Source: Clostridia bacterium
Lineage (GTDB): Bacteria; Bacillota; Clostridia; Monoglobales; Firm-18
Direction: 5' to 3'
Assembly (NCBI GenBank): GCA_017408205.1
Contig: JAFQVC010000046.1
Coordinates: 1 to 9,044, forward strand
Length of the DNA stretch: 9,044 nucleotides
The position numbers and the translations under genes were made by a program. The notes beneath the pieces were generated by a model, which searched no databases, had not been told where the DNA came from, and was given only the letters and a program-made list of their open reading frames with translations. Positions 4,687 to 9,044 of the stretch are shown piece after piece (the stretch's first letter is position 1; each line of letters opens with the position of its first letter).

Positions 4687-6723
4687 ATGTCAGTGGGCTT
4701 AGTTGACGAATACAACCAGAGTTTACGTGTTAAATCTGTTAACTGTACAGTTGAAGTAACAGAAGATTTTGGCGTTTTCACATTAAAACAACAGTTTTTA
4801 AATGACACGGACACAGTTGCGGATGCAAGTTACATATTCCCCATATCAGACTGCGAAATAATTGTTGACTTCAAGGTATATATAGGCAAAGAAGCCATTA
4901 TATCTCACCTTACGGAAAAACGCGATACCGACTCATTCGAACAGTATTCTTTTTCCAACGCCAACGATTTTTCAAGTTTCAAAGTGCATATAGGAAAACT
5001 TGCCCCGGGAAGATTAATAGAAACGGAACTAAAATACATTAAGCATACGGAAAACAAGGACGGATATTGTAAAGTAACAATACCCACGGTTGTTGTGCCC
5101 AATTTCGGTATGGAAAGCACCCAATATTCCTTCGGCGATTTTTCAAATCCCCCCGATTATTCTACCGCCCTTGATTTTACATATTACGGAAGCAATATTG
5201 TAAAGGCATACTCAAACACACATAACTTAAAATTCAATGTGTCGGAAAGTGTGGTTACAGCGACACTTTCTGACAACACATCCTCTAATTATTCTGTTGA
5301 AATTATCATAGAAAAAGCACAGACAAACACCCCTGCAATATACAGGTACAACAATCTTATCTACTGTACCGTAAAACCGCAGACAGACCTTTATGTAAGA
5401 CACGGAAAAAGGTACCTTTTTATGCTGAACACAGGGGACAAGCATAAAACAGAAATCAAAACCGCCGTTATTGCCTGCTTAAAAGCAATGGGCAAAAACG
5501 ACACCTTTAACCTTATGATGTTAAACAGACAAAATTCTGTTTTTTCTGACGGTTATGTTCACGCCACAGACGAGCAGGTTTACGCGGTGTCAAATTGGTT
5601 TGATTCTTACGAATTAGGAGATACGGTAGAACTGTTTTCCGACCTTATTTCTTCATATAAGCACAGCGGAAACACCGTTGCCATGCTTATAACAGACGAA
5701 AAAACATCGCAAAATCAGGATATTTTAAGATATATTGAAAATCACAAAAGCAATACTTATTACACTCTTGAGATTGACAACAAAGACGATATGGGCTTTT
5801 TAAAAGCACTTGCCGAAAACACGGGCGGAAAATACAGATATATTTCCCCCAAAAACAAAGTGGCAAAAGAGATAATCGGGGCTTTCAACGTGGTGTCCGC
5901 CCCCTGCATAACAGATGCCTCCGTAACCTTTGACAACACAGTAAACAGCGTGGCAACAACGGGCATTAAAAAAATACACTATGGCGATACAATTACCGCC
6001 ATTGCCGAAATATATGACGCAATACCCGAAACAATGTATATAGACGGTAAATTTGCAGGCGGTAAAATAAATTTTGAAATTGACCTTACAAAATATAAAA
6101 AAGGCGGAAGTTCCCTGCGATATCTGTTTGCAAAAAACACCATTGATAACCTTAACCACAAACTTGCAAACAGTACCGTGCCTGAAGGCAGAACCATAAC
6201 AAACAAAATTATAGAGATTTCCAGAAAATACAGTATTTATAACAATTATATGGATATGCTTCTTATGAATTCCAACGGTAAATACTACGACTGTGTGTCA
6301 ATAATACGCCCTAAAGCACTGCCTTACGACTGGTACTTGTCAACTCTGGAATCGTATAATCTCCGCAACAATCCCAACGATATTGACAATCAGTATATAA
6401 AACTTATAAAACGCCAGCGTTGTGACGGAAGTTTCCACCCGTCACATACCCCCGAAAATTCCCGCACAAAGGAAAGTATAGCCATTTATACCGCCCGCGT
6501 TGTAACAGAAATAATGACAAATTACCCCAACCCGTCACTGTTTATATGGAACTTACGTAAAGCCGTGGAGTTTTTAATGGATTATATAGAGAACAGCGAC
6601 AGCGCAACAGTCCCGCAAAAAATTACCGATGCTCTTCTTAACTGGCACAAAACACTTAAAAGCAATGATGAAATTAGCCAAAAAATAGAAGCCATTGCCT
6701 ATATGTATGGTAATAATCAATAA
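4687..6723 (+). CDS. VIT domain / degenerate von Willebrand A domain protein
   Basis: This 678-residue protein has no signal peptide or clear membrane segment. Residues about 8-135 match a VIT (vault/inter-alpha-trypsin) domain: a beta-rich start, ASYIFPIS near 47-54, TEKRDTDSFEQ (76-86), then IGKLAPGRLIETELKY (102-117). About 240-400 fits a vWA fold: GKRYLFMLNTGDK, LITDE (334-338) and NTGGKYRYIS (378-387). The metal-site motif DxSxS is replaced by LNTGD (247-251), so canonical Mg-dependent ligand binding is doubtful. A middle beta region (about 405-485) and an alpha-helical C-terminus (about 500-678, with KRQRCDGSF at 575-583) resemble the ends of VWA5A-type proteins. The start at 4687 has AAGGTGA (4671-4677) 9 bases upstream, overlapping the previous stop codon, which points to coupled translation. 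Family members are often interaction scaffolds; substrate and partners here are unknown. Confidence 0.85.
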   Translation: MSVGLVDEYNQSLRVKSVNCTVEVTEDFGVFTLKQQFLNDTDTVADASYIFPISDCEIIVDFKVYIGKEAIISHLTEKRDTDSFEQYSFSNANDFSSFKVHIGKLAPGRLIETELKYIKHTENKDGYCKVTIPTVVVPNFGMESTQYSFGDFSNPPDYSTALDFTYYGSNIVKAYSNTHNLKFNVSESVVTATLSDNTSSNYSVEIIIEKAQTNTPAIYRYNNLIYCTVKPQTDLYVRHGKRYLFMLNTGDKHKTEIKTAVIACLKAMGKNDTFNLMMLNRQNSVFSDGYVHATDEQVYAVSNWFDSYELGDTVELFSDLISSYKHSGNTVAMLITDEKTSQNQDILRYIENHKSNTYYTLEIDNKDDMGFLKALAENTGGKYRYISPKNKVAKEIIGAFNVVSAPCITDASVTFDNTVNSVATTGIKKIHYGDTITAIAEIYDAIPETMYIDGKFAGGKINFEIDLTKYKKGGSSLRYLFAKNTIDNLNHKLANSTVPEGRTITNKIIEISRKYSIYNNYMDMLLMNSNGKYYDCVSIIRPKALPYDWYLSTLESYNLRNNPNDIDNQYIKLIKRQRCDGSFHPSHTPENSRTKESIAIYTARVVTEIMTNYPNPSLFIWNLRKAVEFLMDYIENSDSATVPQKITDALLNWHKTLKSNDEISQKIEAIAYMYGNNQ

Positions 6724-6738
6724 ATTTTTAAAAAACAC

Positions 6739-6767
6739 TTGTAAATTTCATAATTTTGGTATAAAAT
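6739..6767 (+). promoter_or_regulatory. Promoter of gap
   Basis: TTGTAA (6739-6744), a 17-base spacer and TAAAAT (6762-6767) sit in the 91-base gap before gap. The overlapping TGGTATAAA (6757-6765) reads as an extended -10 for a 15-base spacing, so the exact register is uncertain. A consensus AGGAGG at 6801-6806 lies 8 bases before the ATG. No terminator hairpin is visible after the VIT gene, so read-through into gap is possible. Confidence 0.65.
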
Positions 6768-6802
6768 ATATGATAGTTAAAAAAATATCAATTTATTTTT
6801 AG

Positions 6803-7825
<1,023 letters not shown>

Positions 7826-7839
7826 TCAAACCTATAAAT

Positions 7840-7870
7840 AAGCCGTGAGCAATGCTCACGGCTTTCTTTT
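7840..7870 (+). terminator. Rho-independent terminator of gap, overlapping the end of malQ
   Basis: AAGCCGTGAGC (7840-7850) and GCTCACGGCTT (7854-7864) pair perfectly over 11 bp around a three-base AAT loop, followed by a T-rich run to 7870. It starts 14 bases after the gap stop. The 3' arm is also the last codons and stop of the convergent malQ gene. On the minus strand the T-run is weak (CTTATTTAT), so the hairpin is primarily for gap and may stop malQ less efficiently. Confidence 0.9.
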
Positions 7871-9044
7871 ATATATACGATTAAATTCTCTGAATTTGTT
7901 TTTATCTATATTTTGCAACTGTTCCTTTGTAATTCGAAATTCCCAGTTACCCTCTGCACGTCCGGGGGTGTTGAGACGTGTGTCGGAGCCGTAGCCAAGT
8001 AAGTCCTGAATTGGCAGTATTACCGTGTCAGCGTGGCTTCTCCATAATGTGCGAAGAACGTAGTCAAAACCCTCTTCAAAGTTGTCTCCGAAAAATCCGC
8101 AGTAGTTAAGCATATCCTTCTTCCTGCCTGCTTCAAGTTCCCACAAGTAACCAAGAAGTGTGTTGTTGTCGTGAGTTCCTGTGTATGCAATACAGTTTTT
8201 CGGATAGTTGTGAGGCATATTTGTACTGTCCGAGCCGTCTAAAAAGCCGAATTGGAATACCCGCATACCGGGAAAACCGCTTTCCCTTACTAAGGCATTT
8301 ACTTCCTCTGTTATGTCCCCTAAATCTTCTGCTATAATCATACTGTCCCCTGCATTTTGCTTAATAACTTCTATAAGTTCCATTCCGGGACCTTTCTCCC
8401 ATCGTCCGTTTCTTGCAGTTGTTTCGTTACCGTCAACTGACCAGTATGCCTCAATACCCCTGAAATGGTCTATCCTTATTCCGTCAAATATTTTTGACAT
8501 GGCAGAAATTCGTCTGCCCCACCAACTGTAACCGTCTTTTTTCATCTCTTCCCAGTTATATAGGGGATTGCCCCATAACTGCCCGTCGGCGCAGAAATAA
8601 TCCGGCGGTACTCCTGCTACCTTTAAAGGTCTGCCATCACCGTCAAGACAGAACAGTTTCTGATTACTCCACACATCTGCGCTGTCTAACGATACGTATA
8701 TAGGCACATCACCTATTATCTTTATCCCGTTTTTGTTGGCGTAGTCTTTTATTTCCGCCCACTGGGTAAAAAACTCGTACTGAATAAACTGCCACATAAA
8801 CAGTATCTCGGGGTTTATTTCATCATTGTCCCATTGTTGCCAGGGCTTTTGTCCGTTTGCCTCTTTTTTCGCCATAAACATACAAAATGAGGATATTTCT
8901 GTGTTTTCGTCAACGAATTTTTTCACTTGTTCTATGTAGTTACATTTTTTTGATGCCTCAAATAATAAGGGCAAACGTTCTTCATAAAGCCGAGCATATT
9001 CACAACTGTAAGGTGTGTTCTGATAACTGTTTTTTAATTGCTCA
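7856..9044 (-). CDS. malQ: 4-alpha-glucanotransferase (amylomaltase), GH77, N-terminus outside window
   Basis: The frame stays open to the window edge, so the gene is cut at its N-terminus: about 395 C-terminal residues of a family usually near 500. A TTG at 8972-8974 is internal, since the upstream codons continue the family pattern (a YARLYEERLPLLFEA-type stretch). GH77 landmarks: GDVPIYV (substrate-site loop), VAGVPPDYF with LWGNPLYNW, the nucleophile Asp in IRIDHFRG, the acid/base Glu in IIAEDLGD, the third carboxylate in THDNNT, and a C-terminal LNTPGRAEGNWEFR. All three catalytic acids are present. The enzyme transfers alpha-1,4-glucan segments between maltodextrins and releases glucose, in the cytosolic maltodextrin/glycogen pathway. 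It is convergent with gap, only 30 bases apart, and its TGA stop lies in the gap terminator stem. Its promoter is outside the window. Confidence 0.96.
   Translation of the reverse strand, partial: EQLKNSYQNTPYSCEYARLYEERLPLLFEASKKCNYIEQVKKFVDENTEISSFCMFMAKKEANGQKPWQQWDNDEINPEILFMWQFIQYEFFTQWAEIKDYANKNGIKIIGDVPIYVSLDSADVWSNQKLFCLDGDGRPLKVAGVPPDYFCADGQLWGNPLYNWEEMKKDGYSWWGRRISAMSKIFDGIRIDHFRGIEAYWSVDGNETTARNGRWEKGPGMELIEVIKQNAGDSMIIAEDLGDITEEVNALVRESGFPGMRVFQFGFLDGSDSTNMPHNYPKNCIAYTGTHDNNTLLGYLWELEAGRKKDMLNYCGFFGDNFEEGFDYVLRTLWRSHADTVILPIQDLLGYGSDTRLNTPGRAEGNWEFRITKEQLQNIDKNKFREFNRIYKRKP

Noticed and set aside
5800..6159. A 119-codon minus-strand open frame inside the VIT gene
   Set aside because: It is antisense to a strongly supported coding region, with an implausible Cys/Phe/Tyr-rich product and no ribosome site seen.
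8972..8974. TTG as a start codon for malQ
   Set aside because: The frame continues open to the window edge with family-like residues, and the GH77 N-terminal region would be missing. This is an internal Leu codon.

Overview
The window looks like a piece of a low-GC Gram-positive chromosome, most likely an anaerobic Clostridia-type bacterium. The basis is AT-rich sequence with strong purine-rich ribosome sites, a TTG start, sigma-A-type promoters, a secreted copper-amine-oxidase-N-like (stalk-type) protein, and an ABC exporter pair with a linker insert that I recall from Clostridia. This placement is inferred from protein and signal style; no rRNA or other marker gene is present.

Layout. (1) 1-2624, plus strand: the 3' part of one ABC exporter half-transporter, overlapping by 14 bases a complete second half-transporter. 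Their nucleotide-binding motifs are asymmetric in a complementary way, as in heterodimeric exporters with one degenerate and one working ATP site. (2) 2625-2926: about 300 bases without a gene. It holds a 136-base imperfect palindrome (2645-2780) that could fold into one long rod, then a strong hairpin terminator (2819-2856) between two convergent operons. (3) 2927-4037, minus strand: a two-gene operon of an XRE-type HTH regulator (TTG start) followed by a minimal soluble histidine kinase whose phospho-acceptor His is residue 11. No response regulator is nearby. (4) 4038-4183: a compact divergent control region with two good promoters and an ACTGT/ACAGT dyad on the -35 box of the regulator promoter. 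(5) 4184-6723, plus strand: a secreted two-repeat copper-amine-oxidase-N-like protein followed 14 bases later by a 678-residue VIT/vWA protein whose metal site has decayed. (6) 6815-7825: glyceraldehyde-3-phosphate dehydrogenase with its own promoter. (7) 7856-9044, minus strand: the C-terminal part of 4-alpha-glucanotransferase (MalQ), convergent with gap; the gap terminator hairpin contains the malQ stop codon.

How they may work together. The two ABC genes form one exporter. gap and malQ are ordinary carbon metabolism. The part that is not ordinary is the block 2927-6723: a regulator plus sensorless kinase, divergent from a secreted small protein and a VIT/vWA protein. Sharing a control region with an operator-like dyad suggests one regulated module, but its function cannot be read from the sequence.
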